Assembly: GCA_002733605.1 (NCBI GenBank)
Contig: NVWK01000012.1
Coordinates: 160,611-224,610, forward strand
DNA length: 64,000 bases
Direction of reading: 5' to 3'
From: Robiginitomaculum sp.
GTDB taxonomy: Bacteria > Pseudomonadota > Alphaproteobacteria > Caulobacterales > Maricaulaceae
The notes under the pieces are model-generated. The model searched no databases. It was not told the DNA's origin and was given only the letters and a program-made list of their open reading frames with translations. Of this stretch, positions 1 to 7,824 are shown piece after piece; the stretch's first letter is position 1, and each line of letters opens with the position of its first letter. Position numbers and translations under genes: made by a program.

Positions 1-1
1 A

Positions 2-1033
2 TTTTGTGTGCTGAAAGACGGCGAATACCTTGTTGATCTTGTGGGCGGCACCAAAGACCGTCGCCAAAGCGAGCCTTGGCAGGCGGATACGCTGATCCCC
101 GTATTCTCGACCACCAAAGCCGTTAGCGCCCTTGTGATTGCGTGGCTGTGTGAACAAGATCGTCTGAACTATAATCTAACCGTGGCCAGCCTGTGGCCCG
201 ATTTCGCCCAACACGGCAAAGGAGATGTCACCATCGCCCAAGCCCTGTCCCATCAGGCTGGGCTTTCGGGCATTACGGAACCAATGGAGCCGGCGGACTG
301 GTTTGACTGGGAGGGGATGTGTGCACGCCTCGCCGCCCAGAAACCGATTTGGGAACCGGGCAGCACAAGCGGGTATCATCCGGTCACTTACGGTTTTCTG
401 GCGGGAGAAATTGCCCGTCTCGCGGACGCGAAAGGACGCAGCCTTGGGACGATCTTGCGCGAAGAGATTTGCCAGCCCGAAAACATAGACTTCTTCATCG
501 GCACACCAGAAAGCGAACATGGTCGCTGTGCCGATTTGCACAAGCCCCGTGAAATGTCCGATCTGGGCGAGATTAACGCGGCCACCAAAGCCGCATTTTT
601 CGAGAAATGGTCATCCCCGGGTGGGCGCGGGACGCCCGCATGGCGCATGGCCGAGTTTGCAGGCGCGAATGGTCACGGCACCGCCAAAGCGATTACGCGG
701 TTGATGCAATTGGCGCTTGATGGTCATATCGGCGACACCCAGTATTTATCCGAATTTACGCTGTACGAACTGTCACGCCAGCGGTTTTCCGGCGACAATC
801 TCGTCCTGCCATTTGATCTGACGCTTGCGGCTGGGTTGATGATTAATCGCCCGAACCATTTCTACGGCCCTAACGAATCAACGCTTGGCCATAGTGGCTG
901 GGGCGGGTCGTGTACCTTTGCCGATTCGGTTGCAGGGATTAGCTGTGCCTATGTGATGAACAAGCAAAGCAATGTGCTGATCGGTGATCCCCGCCCTCTA
1001 CGGCTCATTGAAGCGTTATATGAATGCCTTTAA
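2..1033 (+). CDS. Serine hydrolase of the class C beta-lactamase/esterase fold (5' partial)
   Basis: This is the C-terminal part of a serine beta-lactamase-fold hydrolase (Pfam Beta-lactamase, EstB/LpbA-like esterases). The frame is open to the left edge. The codons before a possible GTG at 8 already read like the usual family N-terminus (an FCVLKDGE run before VDLVGG), so the true start lies outside the window. The nucleophile motif STTK sits about 36 codons in. A YHPVTYG block follows at about residue 123, and a GHSGWGGS block near the C-terminus takes the place of the KTG motif. No signal peptide is visible because the start is missing. The family hydrolyses esters or beta-lactams, and the real substrate cannot be told from sequence. 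Its stop overlaps the next gene by 10 bases, suggesting coupled translation. Confidence 0.85.
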   Translation, partial: FCVLKDGEYLVDLVGGTKDRRQSEPWQADTLIPVFSTTKAVSALVIAWLCEQDRLNYNLTVASLWPDFAQHGKGDVTIAQALSHQAGLSGITEPMEPADWFDWEGMCARLAAQKPIWEPGSTSGYHPVTYGFLAGEIARLADAKGRSLGTILREEICQPENIDFFIGTPESEHGRCADLHKPREMSDLGEINAATKAAFFEKWSSPGGRGTPAWRMAEFAGANGHGTAKAITRLMQLALDGHIGDTQYLSEFTLYELSRQRFSGDNLVLPFDLTLAAGLMINRPNHFYGPNESTLGHSGWGGSCTFADSVAGISCAYVMNKQSNVLIGDPRPLRLIEALYECL

Positions 1034-1254
1034 GCGCCGACGATAAAGAGAAAATTCTGGCTGTGCACAATGTCGGCCCAAAAACCCTCGCCCAGTTGGA
1101 AATGATCGGTATCGAAAGCTATTGCGAGCTTGCAGACGCAGACGCGGCAGATTTGCGTTTCAGGATCAATGCGGAGCTTGGCGGAAATTATTTCAACGCG
1201 CTGGGTGAACGCGTGTTGGCTTCATTGATTGAAACGGCAAAAACCGGGACTTAA
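1024..1254 (+). CDS. Small helix-hairpin-helix protein
   Basis: A 76-residue protein made almost entirely of one helix-hairpin-helix unit: the glycine hairpin in HNVGPKTLAQLEMIGI (about residues 15-30) is followed by helices reading like the second HhH half. Such modules resemble the C-terminal domains of TfoX-like proteins and usually bind DNA or another protein non-specifically. The ATG lies 10 bases inside the preceding hydrolase gene, so the two are probably co-translated. Its TAA interlocks with the stop of the convergent hydrolase gene in a shared TTAA (1251-1254). No enzymatic function can be assigned. Confidence 0.7.
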   Translation: MPLSADDKEKILAVHNVGPKTLAQLEMIGIESYCELADADAADLRFRINAELGGNYFNALGERVLASLIETAKTGT

Positions 1255-2204
1255 ACCATTCTGCGCCCGAGCCAGTCGAGCAAGGTTTTGTTGATCGCGT
1301 CTGGCTGTTCCCACATGGCCCAATGACCGCAATCTTCAACCGTATAGCGTTCCAGATCGGGCACGGTGGCAACCATTTGATCGGCGAATTCAGGCGGTAA
1401 AAATAGATCGCGGTCGGCGCTGATCATCAAGGAAGGCTGGGCAATATTTTTATCAAGTCCAGCGTCAAATTCCCAGTTGGCGCTGGTGTTACGGTACAGA
1501 TTGACCCCGCCGTGAAACCCGCTTTTGGCGTAGGCGTCAACATAAACCTGCATGTCCTCATCACCCATCACAGGACCGGACAATTCGGGGGCACCTGCGG
1601 CCAGATATTCTTCAAATTTTGGCATTAAATAATACATTTTGGAGGATGGCTTGCTGCCTTTGGGGACAGTGCGAAACATCATGCGGAAGAAAGCGGCCGG
1701 GTCTTGGGCAAACAGGGCTTCGGCCGTATCCGGTTCTTGAAAGGCAACAAAATAGTGATCGTCCCCGTGACGGTGCTTGAAAATTGTTAGAGGGTCAACG
1801 GGAGGACGGTTGACATGGGGGGTGCAAATACTGATCACGCCGCGCACACGGGCCTCGATCATACGGGCCGCATGCCAGACAATAATTCCGCCCCAATCAT
1901 GGCCACATAACACCACTTTTTCGATGCCGAGAACGTCCAATAGGCCCTCGATGTCCCCAACCAGTTTTTCAATGCCGTAAGCGTGTACATCTGTGGGGGC
2001 ATCTGAGTTTCCGAATCCCCGCAAATCCATGGCGATCACACGGTATCCGGCCTGCGCCAAAGGCTCTATTTGATGGGCCCAGGAATAGGCTATTTCTGGC
2101 CAGCCATGGATCAGAAGCAGCGGCACGCCGTCTTGCGGCCCGGCCTGATAGGTTGCGATATTTATATCGTTTAATTTTATAATTTTGGGGTCTGGAAATC
2201 TCAT
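1251..2204 (-). CDS. Alpha/beta hydrolase, epoxide-hydrolase-like
   Basis: A 317-residue alpha/beta hydrolase. The ATG at 2204 is chosen because MRFPDPK begins the conserved domain, whereas an upstream start at 2264 would add a non-conserved tail. HGWPE (residues 33-37) supplies the oxyanion-hole motif. GHDWGG holds the likely nucleophile Asp103, which is typical of soluble epoxide hydrolases and haloalkane dehalogenases rather than Ser esterases. A late DCGHWAMWEQP segment carries the catalytic His. There is no signal peptide, so it is cytoplasmic. The HGWPE and GHDWGG pairing favours epoxide hydrolysis to diols, but the substrate is unknown. The gene ends inside the stop codon of the HhH gene, with convergent stops sharing four bases. 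Confidence 0.85.
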   Translation of the reverse strand: MRFPDPKIIKLNDINIATYQAGPQDGVPLLLIHGWPEIAYSWAHQIEPLAQAGYRVIAMDLRGFGNSDAPTDVHAYGIEKLVGDIEGLLDVLGIEKVVLCGHDWGGIIVWHAARMIEARVRGVISICTPHVNRPPVDPLTIFKHRHGDDHYFVAFQEPDTAEALFAQDPAAFFRMMFRTVPKGSKPSSKMYYLMPKFEEYLAAGAPELSGPVMGDEDMQVYVDAYAKSGFHGGVNLYRNTSANWEFDAGLDKNIAQPSLMISADRDLFLPPEFADQMVATVPDLERYTVEDCGHWAMWEQPDAINKTLLDWLGRRMV

Positions 2205-2284
2205 ATGTGTGAATTTGGCCACAAATTGAGATAAAGGGAAGCAAAAACCTACTGTTTTGCACAAAAATCACAAAAAAACCCTAG

Positions 2285-2340
2285 ACGGACGGACAAGGAG
2301 CCGCTACACCCCCCGCACATCAAGGATTCAGGCCGTCCGT
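2285..2340. repeat. 8-bp inverted repeat in the divergent intergenic region
   Basis: ACGGACGG at 2285-2292 is answered by CCGTCCGT at 2333-2340, between the divergent hydrolase gene and rpsU. The 40-base spacer makes a simple hairpin unlikely, so an operator or a chance repeat is possible. Nothing else was recognised in this 180-base region. Confidence 0.3.
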
Positions 2341-2384
2341 AATGTATGCGGTAACGGTTATTTTTATTTACGGTAAGGCACCAC

Positions 2385-2621
2385 ATGGTTGAAATTTACG
2401 TGCGCCAGAACAATGTCGATCAGGCATTACGCGCTTTGAAAAAGAAATTGCAGAATGAAGGCATTTTGCGCGAAATGAAAGCCCGTAAGCACTACGAAAA
2501 ACCATCCGAGAAACGCGTTCGCGAACAAGCTGAAGCGGTACGTCGTGCGCGCAAACTGGCACGTAAACGGGCCCAACTTGAAGGCCTTATCCCAATGAAG
2601 AAGCGTCCACCGCGTCGTTAG
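2385..2621 (+). CDS. rpsU: 30S ribosomal protein bS21
   Basis: A 78-residue, very basic protein matching bS21: it opens [10 protein letters not shown], has the A-L-(K)-K-K-L block near residues 17-22 and a long Arg/Lys-rich helix to the end. bS21 sits at the 30S platform near the anti-Shine-Dalgarno sequence and helps initiation. The C-terminal [12 protein letters not shown] tail gives the slightly longer form seen in alphaproteobacteria. It is a single-gene unit with its own intrinsic terminator just downstream. Confidence 0.97.
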   Translation: MVEIYVRQNNVDQALRALKKKLQNEGILREMKARKHYEKPSEKRVREQAEAVRRARKLARKRAQLEGLIPMKKRPPRR

Positions 2622-2647
2622 ACCAACGCTCTACATTGTTAGAATAC

Positions 2648-2676
2648 AAAAAGCTGCATTTCGATGCGGCTTTTTT
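2648..2676 (+). terminator. Intrinsic terminator of rpsU
   Basis: AGCTGCAT (2652-2659), a TTCG tetraloop and ATGCGGCT (2664-2671) form an 8-bp stem with one G-U pair. Four As precede it and a run of Ts follows (2671-2676). Confidence 0.9.
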
Positions 2677-2797
2677 ATTGGCTCCTGAACTTGTGGCTTG
2701 CCCTGAAGTTGTGACTTGCAATGAGCTAATTTACGCCTACAATTCAAAAAAATGATCGGATAACCGGCTCAACTCTTTTTCGGGAAAGTCTCACATT

Positions 2798-4456
2798 ATG
2801 TCCATCTCTATATCTAAATACCTTTATGCCTCTCCGCTGATCTGCGCGACCTTATTGCTTGCCGCGTGCGGTGGCGGCGGTGGATCTTCAACGCCCACGG
2901 TCACGCCCCCTCCTCCCCCGCCCCCACCAACAAACACCGGACCAACATGGACAAATGGTGTCTTTGCGGCCGAAGGGGATTTCAAAAACAGATGTGCCGT
3001 ACCGCGCACCGGTACCAATCCTGCAACAGGAAATGCCTATCCCGATATAGCGGGCTCGATCTTATATGAAAACCATTGGCTTCGTTCATGGAGCAATAAT
3101 ACCTATCTGTGGTATAGCGAGATTACGGATCTTGATCCGGAACCCTACACAGACCCGCTTGCCTATTTTGACATTCTCAAAACCACAGCCGTAACAGGTT
3201 CCGGCACCCCGAAAGATCAATTCCATTTTAATATTCCAACGGATGAATACCAGCAAACTGTATCCAGTGGAACCTCGGCAGGATATGGGGCAGAATTCGC
3301 ATTGATTTCTACAAGTGTGCCGCGCGAAATTCGCGTTGCCTTTACAGAACCAAACTCCCCTGCCACGAGCGCGCCTGCAAATTTGTTACGCGGCAGTGAA
3401 ATTCTTGCAATTGACGGGGTTGATGCCGTTAACGGGGGAACGCAAGCCGATGTCGATGTGCTGAATGCCGGTTTATTTCCAAGCGGTCTTAACGAATCTC
3501 ATTCGTTTACTGTGCGCGATGTAGGCAGTGCTACCACGCGGACGTTTTCAATGACTTCGACCACGATCACAACCCAGCCAGTTCAGACAATCAAGACGAT
3601 TAGCACGGCCAATGGCCCGGTCGGGTATATGATGTTTAGCACATTTGGCACAGCAAGCGCCGAAGAACAGCTCTTTAATGCGGTGAGCTTGCTGGCTGCG
3701 GACAATATTACCGAACTTGTTTTGGATTTGCGCTATAATGGTGGCGGGTTTTTGGATATTGCCGGCGAACTTGGCTATATGATCGCAGGCACGGCCCAGA
3801 GCACGGGTAAAACCTTTGATGCCATAACTTTTAATGACAAACACACAACTACAAACCCTGTAACTGGTGCGGCGCTCAGCCCGACCCCTTTCCACTCGAC
3901 GACACAAGGGTTTTCGCTGGCTTCTGGGCAAACACTTCCGGCCTTAAATCTTAGTCGCGTCTATATTCTCTCCACGTCAAACACCTGTTCGGCCAGTGAA
4001 GCCGTGATCAACGGCTTGCGCGGTATTGATGTTGATGTGGTGCTTATCGGGTCAACCACATGCGGTAAACCATACGGGTTTTATGCCACGGACAATTGCG
4101 GAGAGACCTATTTCTCCATTCAGTTCAAAGGCGCCAATGACAAAGGGTTTGGCGAGTATTCAGACGGGTTTACCCCTATGAACACCCCGTCTGCCACCGG
4201 AGAACTGGTTGCAGGCTGTGCGGTCGCGGATGATTTCAGCAAGCCGCTTGGGGACGAGACTGAAGGCATGTTAAGTGCAGCGCTGGGGCATATGCCAGGC
4301 GGGGCCTGTCCTGCCCCCACGACGTCCCAACGGGCCGAGCAAGCGCCAAACGTCAAAGGTGCCGACGCGACAGCGCTTATGCAGTCCCCACGTCTGAGAC
4401 GCAGAACGCAAATGCAACAAAACACGATCTTGACGGCACCGGAAACGAAAAATTAG
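2798..4456 (+). CDS. S41-family (C-terminal-processing type) peptidase lipoprotein
   Basis: A 552-residue envelope protease. A hydrophobic leader ends in a lipobox (LLAAC, Cys24), followed by a Gly run and a Pro-rich linker (about residues 37-44), as in an outer-membrane-anchored lipoprotein. A PDZ-like segment lies around residues 170-260. The S41 core follows, with VLDLRYNGGG (the conserved substrate-cradling strand), TCSASE (catalytic Ser) and TTCGKP (catalytic Lys of the Ser/Lys dyad). The family cleaves unfolded or C-terminally tagged proteins in the periplasm. The C-terminal 60 residues look disordered. Its stop lies 20 bases before a small lipoprotein gene on the same strand, so the two may form an operon. 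Confidence 0.88.
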   Translation: MSISISKYLYASPLICATLLLAACGGGGGSSTPTVTPPPPPPPPTNTGPTWTNGVFAAEGDFKNRCAVPRTGTNPATGNAYPDIAGSILYENHWLRSWSNNTYLWYSEITDLDPEPYTDPLAYFDILKTTAVTGSGTPKDQFHFNIPTDEYQQTVSSGTSAGYGAEFALISTSVPREIRVAFTEPNSPATSAPANLLRGSEILAIDGVDAVNGGTQADVDVLNAGLFPSGLNESHSFTVRDVGSATTRTFSMTSTTITTQPVQTIKTISTANGPVGYMMFSTFGTASAEEQLFNAVSLLAADNITELVLDLRYNGGGFLDIAGELGYMIAGTAQSTGKTFDAITFNDKHTTTNPVTGAALSPTPFHSTTQGFSLASGQTLPALNLSRVYILSTSNTCSASEAVINGLRGIDVDVVLIGSTTCGKPYGFYATDNCGETYFSIQFKGANDKGFGEYSDGFTPMNTPSATGELVAGCAVADDFSKPLGDETEGMLSAALGHMPGGACPAPTTSQRAEQAPNVKGADATALMQSPRLRRRTQMQQNTILTAPETKN

Positions 4457-4476
4457 TCCAAAACAGGGAACTCACT

Positions 4477-4869
4477 ATGAGAAAACTTTCTTCCAGCCTG
4501 TGTCTAACGGTTTTATCTGTAGCCTTGTTCGGAGCCTGTAATACCATGGCCAAAACGGCAGGCCTACCGGCCGTGCTCTCCGCCCCGTCAGAAGCGACCT
4601 TGCCCGTATTAACGTCTGCCGTCTCGCAGGCGTTAAACGGGCGCTCTGTCTTGCTGGGCGCAGACAGTTTGACGACCCGTTCCACACTCATTATCGAGCG
4701 CAAAATCCACATTGGCCCTGACGGGCATCCGATTATGGGCCGTTCAACCGAAAAACCGGATCATTTCCAACTGCTTAAGCGTGGAGATTTGTGTTATTTA
4801 CGTCACGAAGAAACCGGCAATGAGCAGGTTTTGGAAAATGTAAAATGCGGTGTTGAGGACAAAGGGTAA
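4477..4869 (+). CDS. Small hypothetical lipoprotein
   Basis: A 130-residue protein with a classic lipoprotein leader: MRKL, a hydrophobic run, then LFGAC with the lipidated Cys at residue 21. AGGGAAC lies at ribosome-binding distance upstream. The mature part has no recognised domain; a C-terminal segment with CYLRHEETGNEQVLENVKC could form a disulfide-closed loop. It directly follows the S41 protease gene and may be its partner, but this is inference from position only. Confidence 0.7.
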   Translation: MRKLSSSLCLTVLSVALFGACNTMAKTAGLPAVLSAPSEATLPVLTSAVSQALNGRSVLLGADSLTTRSTLIIERKIHIGPDGHPIMGRSTEKPDHFQLLKRGDLCYLRHEETGNEQVLENVKCGVEDKG

Positions 4870-4873
4870 GCCC

Positions 4874-5896
4874 CTATTTTTTCAACAGACCTTTATTGAC
4901 CAAGACTTCCGCGATTTGCACCGCGTTCAAGGCTGCACCTTTGCGTAAATTATCGGCAACAACCCACAAGTTCAGAGTATTGTCTTGGGTGCTGTCTTCG
5001 CGGATGCGCGAGATGTAGGTCGCAAACTCGCCAGCAGATTCGGCCGGGGTCATATACCCACCCTCTTCTTCGGGCTTGTCCCAAACCATTATGCCCGGAC
5101 TTTCGCGCAAGATTGCACGGGCTTCATCAGCGCTCAGCTCTTCTTCAAACTCGATATTAATCGCTTCGGCGTGACCGATAAAGGTCGGTACGCGCACACA
5201 GGTGGCCGTGACTTTAATTTTGGGGTCGAGAATTTTCATGGTCTCGGCCTTCATTTTCCATTCTTCTTTAGTATCGCCGCCGTCCATAAACTCATCGATT
5301 TGCGGGATCACATTAAAGGCGATCTGTTTGGGGAACACATTCGGGGTCGGATCATCATTAACATAAATGCCTTTGGTTTGTATCCACAGCTCGTCCATGG
5401 CGGCTCTGCCACCACCGGACACACTTTGATACGTCGAGACCACAACCCGCTTGATCGTGGCACGATCATGCAAAGGTTTCAGCGCGACAACCATCTGGAT
5501 GGTCGAGCAGTTCGGGTTGGCGATAATGCCTTTTTTGGTATAGCCACTGACCGCGTCTGCATTGACCTCCGGCACCACCAAAGGCACATCCGGGTCCATA
5601 CGCCATGTGGAGGAATTGTCGATCACAACGGCACCAGCGGCCACGATGATAGGTGACCATTTTTTAGAGGCCGTACCGCCTGCGCTCATCAGGGCAATAT
5701 CGATCAGGGAAAAATCGAACTGTTCAATGTCATGACATTTCAGTTCCCGATCCCCATAGCTTACGATACGTCCCAAGGAACGGCGCGTCGCGACCGCATA
5801 AACATTGTCTATGTCCAGATCACTTTCGTCCAAAATGGTCAGAATTTCGGTGCCCACATTTCCGGTTGCACCAACCACCGCAATATTTAAACCCAT
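4874..5896 (-). CDS. asd: Aspartate-semialdehyde dehydrogenase
   Basis: A 340-residue NADPH-dependent enzyme reducing aspartyl phosphate to aspartate semialdehyde, the branch step to lysine/diaminopimelate, threonine and methionine. The nucleotide-binding GATGNVG is at residues 9-15, the catalytic Cys130 lies in NPNCSTIQMV, and a YQSVSGGG block follows. Length is normal. The ATG at 5896 is preferred over an in-frame start at 5947 because AAAGG precedes it and MGLNIAVVG is the family N-terminus. It lies just downstream of a small membrane-protein gene on the same strand (16-base gap) and ends 4 bases from the convergent lipoprotein gene. Confidence 0.97.
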   Translation of the reverse strand: MGLNIAVVGATGNVGTEILTILDESDLDIDNVYAVATRRSLGRIVSYGDRELKCHDIEQFDFSLIDIALMSAGGTASKKWSPIIVAAGAVVIDNSSTWRMDPDVPLVVPEVNADAVSGYTKKGIIANPNCSTIQMVVALKPLHDRATIKRVVVSTYQSVSGGGRAAMDELWIQTKGIYVNDDPTPNVFPKQIAFNVIPQIDEFMDGGDTKEEWKMKAETMKILDPKIKVTATCVRVPTFIGHAEAINIEFEEELSADEARAILRESPGIMVWDKPEEEGGYMTPAESAGEFATYISRIREDSTQDNTLNLWVVADNLRKGAALNAVQIAEVLVNKGLLKK

Positions 5897-5912
5897 TGTT
5901 CTAACCTTTGTC

Positions 5913-6278
5913 TTAGCCTTTATTCGAATACCGTCGCCAGACGGCATATCCAGCTATGGCAACAAAAGCAATACCTCCTAGATCAAGAATAGAAAAATTT
6001 CCTAAAAAGGCCTCTGTCATAGCATTTTCTGCCGAGGTTTCACCGGTTGATGGCGTGGATTGGGCCGCCTGTGCTGTCTCGGTGAACATATAGAAAAACA
6101 AAAACGCCAAAAGCATGCCGAAACCGGCCACGCCAAAGATCAACCGCATGAACCGGTCTTCTTTCCTCGCGGCCTGACGACGGCGCATTTCGGCCGCGCG
6201 TGAGCGCCTGAACATACGCTGCGAGGGGCGTTCATAAGGCTTGGAATAGTCCTTGTCCTGTTTTTTGGATTTTGGCAT
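5913..6278 (-). CDS. Small two-helix membrane protein, unknown
   Basis: A 121-residue protein starting MPKSKKQ. The basic, Arg-rich N-terminus (about 45 residues) should stay in the cytoplasm. A first membrane helix follows at about residues 46-65 (LIFGVAGFGMLLAFLFFYMF), then a Ser/Thr-rich loop and a second helix near residues 95-112. No family was recognised. It precedes asd on the same strand and is probably co-transcribed with it. Confidence 0.65.
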   Translation of the reverse strand: MPKSKKQDKDYSKPYERPSQRMFRRSRAAEMRRRQAARKEDRFMRLIFGVAGFGMLLAFLFFYMFTETAQAAQSTPSTGETSAENAMTEAFLGNFSILDLGGIAFVAIAGYAVWRRYSNKG

Positions 6279-6345
6279 ATCTATCTCTTCACTTGATCTG
6301 CAATGCACAATTGCGGCGTGTCTGGCTTTCCTCTATACTTACGCC

Positions 6346-6855
6346 ATGCATATACTGAAATATAGTCTGATATTCCTCTTGATGCTCGGCTTGGCGTTCG
6401 TCTCGACCCAAGCGTCTGCGCGCGATGGTGCGAAGGAAAGTGCCCAGGAAAAGGCCAAGGAAAACAACGATCATGTACAGATGAAAGATGACGCTCTACG
6501 GACGGTGTTTTCGAACACCGTTATGGTCGGTGAATACCGGACATACCGGGACATCACCAAGACCTTTACTTACAGGGAATTTCACACCGTAGACGGCACA
6601 ACCGATTATAAAGAAGGCCGCAAACACGAGGACGGTTTGTGGAAAATCATTGGCGGAGATAAAATTTGCTATAAATATCCCAACAGCGATTATTACACCC
6701 ACACTTATTGTTTCTTCGTCTATGAGTTCGAGGGCTGTTATTATAAATTTACGCCTTCCAATATGACATTGCGGGGCCCGCGTTCCTGGAATTCATGGTC
6801 TTCACGCGCCGTGCGTGAAGGCAGTGGCCACTCCTGTGCGGCGGCAGTCGGGTAA
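6346..6855 (+). CDS. Secreted four-cysteine protein, tandem paralogue 1 of 3
   Basis: A 169-residue exported protein. The ATG at 6346 starts a clean signal peptide (MHILKYSLIFLLMLGLAF, cut after STQASA). The mature domain has a GEYRTYR strand, an FHTVDGTTDYKEG block, GLWKIIGGDKICYKYP, CFFVYEFEGCYY, a GPR-W block and a final EGSGHSCA. Four Cys are conserved in all three neighbours, so two disulfides in the periplasm are likely. The layout, a small beta-rich domain with G-W and CY blocks, recalls DUF995-type proteins, but I am not sure of that. Nothing shows an enzyme active site. It is followed after 8 bases by the next paralogue. Confidence 0.75.
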   Translation: MHILKYSLIFLLMLGLAFVSTQASARDGAKESAQEKAKENNDHVQMKDDALRTVFSNTVMVGEYRTYRDITKTFTYREFHTVDGTTDYKEGRKHEDGLWKIIGGDKICYKYPNSDYYTHTYCFFVYEFEGCYYKFTPSNMTLRGPRSWNSWSSRAVREGSGHSCAAAVG

Positions 6856-6863
6856 GGCGGGTT

Positions 6864-7340
6864 ATGAAAACCATATATAGTGCCCTCATTCGTATGGCTG
6901 TGCTGTGTGGCCTTTTCTACGGCAATGCAGCCTACGCCGATGATGAACCGGAGTATGTGCCTTTGAACAAAAGCCAGTATGAGAAGCTTTTGTCTGGCCA
7001 TGTGATTAAAGGGGAATACCGCTTTATGCGGGAACGGACGAAAACCTTTAGGTTTTCCGAGCTACACCGCGCAGACGGAACAACCGATTACAAGGAAGGC
7101 AAGCTGCGGATCAAAGGCATATGGTATACTGTAGGCGAGAGGAAAGTGTGTTATAAATATCCGGGCAGTGTCGTGATGGGCGGGTCTATCTCGTGTTTTT
7201 GGGTCTATAAATCCGAAGACTGTTATTATGGCTATAATATAGGGCAAATGAGCTTGAACGGGCCGCGAAATTATAATGACTGGGCTGCCCGTTGGGTGTT
7301 GGAAGGCAGTGGCGGGTCTTGCGCCGCCCCGGTCAGTTAG
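6864..7340 (+). CDS. Secreted four-cysteine protein, tandem paralogue 2 of 3
   Basis: A 158-residue paralogue of the genes on either side, with its own signal peptide (MKTIYSALIRMAVLCGLF, cut near NAAYA). It keeps GEYRFMR, the ELHRADGTTDYKEG block, VCYKYP, CFWVYKSEDCYY, the GPR block and EGSGGSCAAPV, including all four Cys. It is the most diverged copy: the segment between the two central Cys differs in length and the Trp-Lys-Ile-Ile run becomes IWYTVGERK. The function is unknown. The three genes form one tight operon. Confidence 0.75.
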   Translation: MKTIYSALIRMAVLCGLFYGNAAYADDEPEYVPLNKSQYEKLLSGHVIKGEYRFMRERTKTFRFSELHRADGTTDYKEGKLRIKGIWYTVGERKVCYKYPGSVVMGGSISCFWVYKSEDCYYGYNIGQMSLNGPRNYNDWAARWVLEGSGGSCAAPVS

Positions 7341-7344
7341 CCCC

Positions 7345-7824
7345 GTGAAAACTCAAGCCACCCTTTTTATGTTCACCGTAATGGCTTTGCCTTATTTGGC
7401 ATATGCTGCGCCCCCGCCGGACACCCAGCCAGATCACACGCAAGTAAAGGGGGACGCGTTACGGGCCGTTTTTGACAACACAAAGGTGCTGAGCGAGTAT
7501 CGGAACTTCAAGGGTATTCATGAAAACGGCTATGATTTTACCGAGTTTCATCACAGAAACGGGACAACCAGTTACACCGAAATCGGGGCTAAAACAGAAC
7601 GGGGTCTGTGGAAAATTATCGGCGAGGATAAAATCTGTTATACATATCCCAACACCGATGCCTTTACCCAGACCTATTGTTTTTTCGTCTATCAGCAAGA
7701 TAAATGCTATTATAATTACAGCCTCAACGCCATGACGATACACGGCCCCAGAAACTGGAGTCTATGGACATCACGGTTTGTACGCGAAGGAGACGGCGGA
7801 AGCTGTGCTGATCCGGTTGGCTAG
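7345..7824 (+). CDS. Secreted four-cysteine protein, tandem paralogue 3 of 3 (GTG start)
   Basis: A 159-residue paralogue. The frame is open from 7276, but the GTG at 7345 is preferred: it lies 4 bases after the previous stop and begins a signal peptide (VKTQATLFMFTVMALPYLAYA) equivalent to that of the preceding copy. The mature part keeps SEYRNF, EFHHRNGTTSYTE, GLWKIIGEDKICYTYP, CFFVYQQDKCYY, GPRNW and EGDGGSCA. It resembles copy 1 more than copy 2. Its TAG interlocks with the CTA stop complement of the convergent metallo-beta-lactamase gene (7821-7824). Confidence 0.72.
   Translation: MKTQATLFMFTVMALPYLAYAAPPPDTQPDHTQVKGDALRAVFDNTKVLSEYRNFKGIHENGYDFTEFHHRNGTTSYTEIGAKTERGLWKIIGEDKICYTYPNTDAFTQTYCFFVYQQDKCYYNYSLNAMTIHGPRNWSLWTSRFVREGDGGSCADPVG

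Noticed and set aside
4985..5656. Long plus-strand open frame of 223 codons
   Set aside because: It lies antisense to asd, reads as low-complexity sequence with no family signature, and has no ribosome-binding site.
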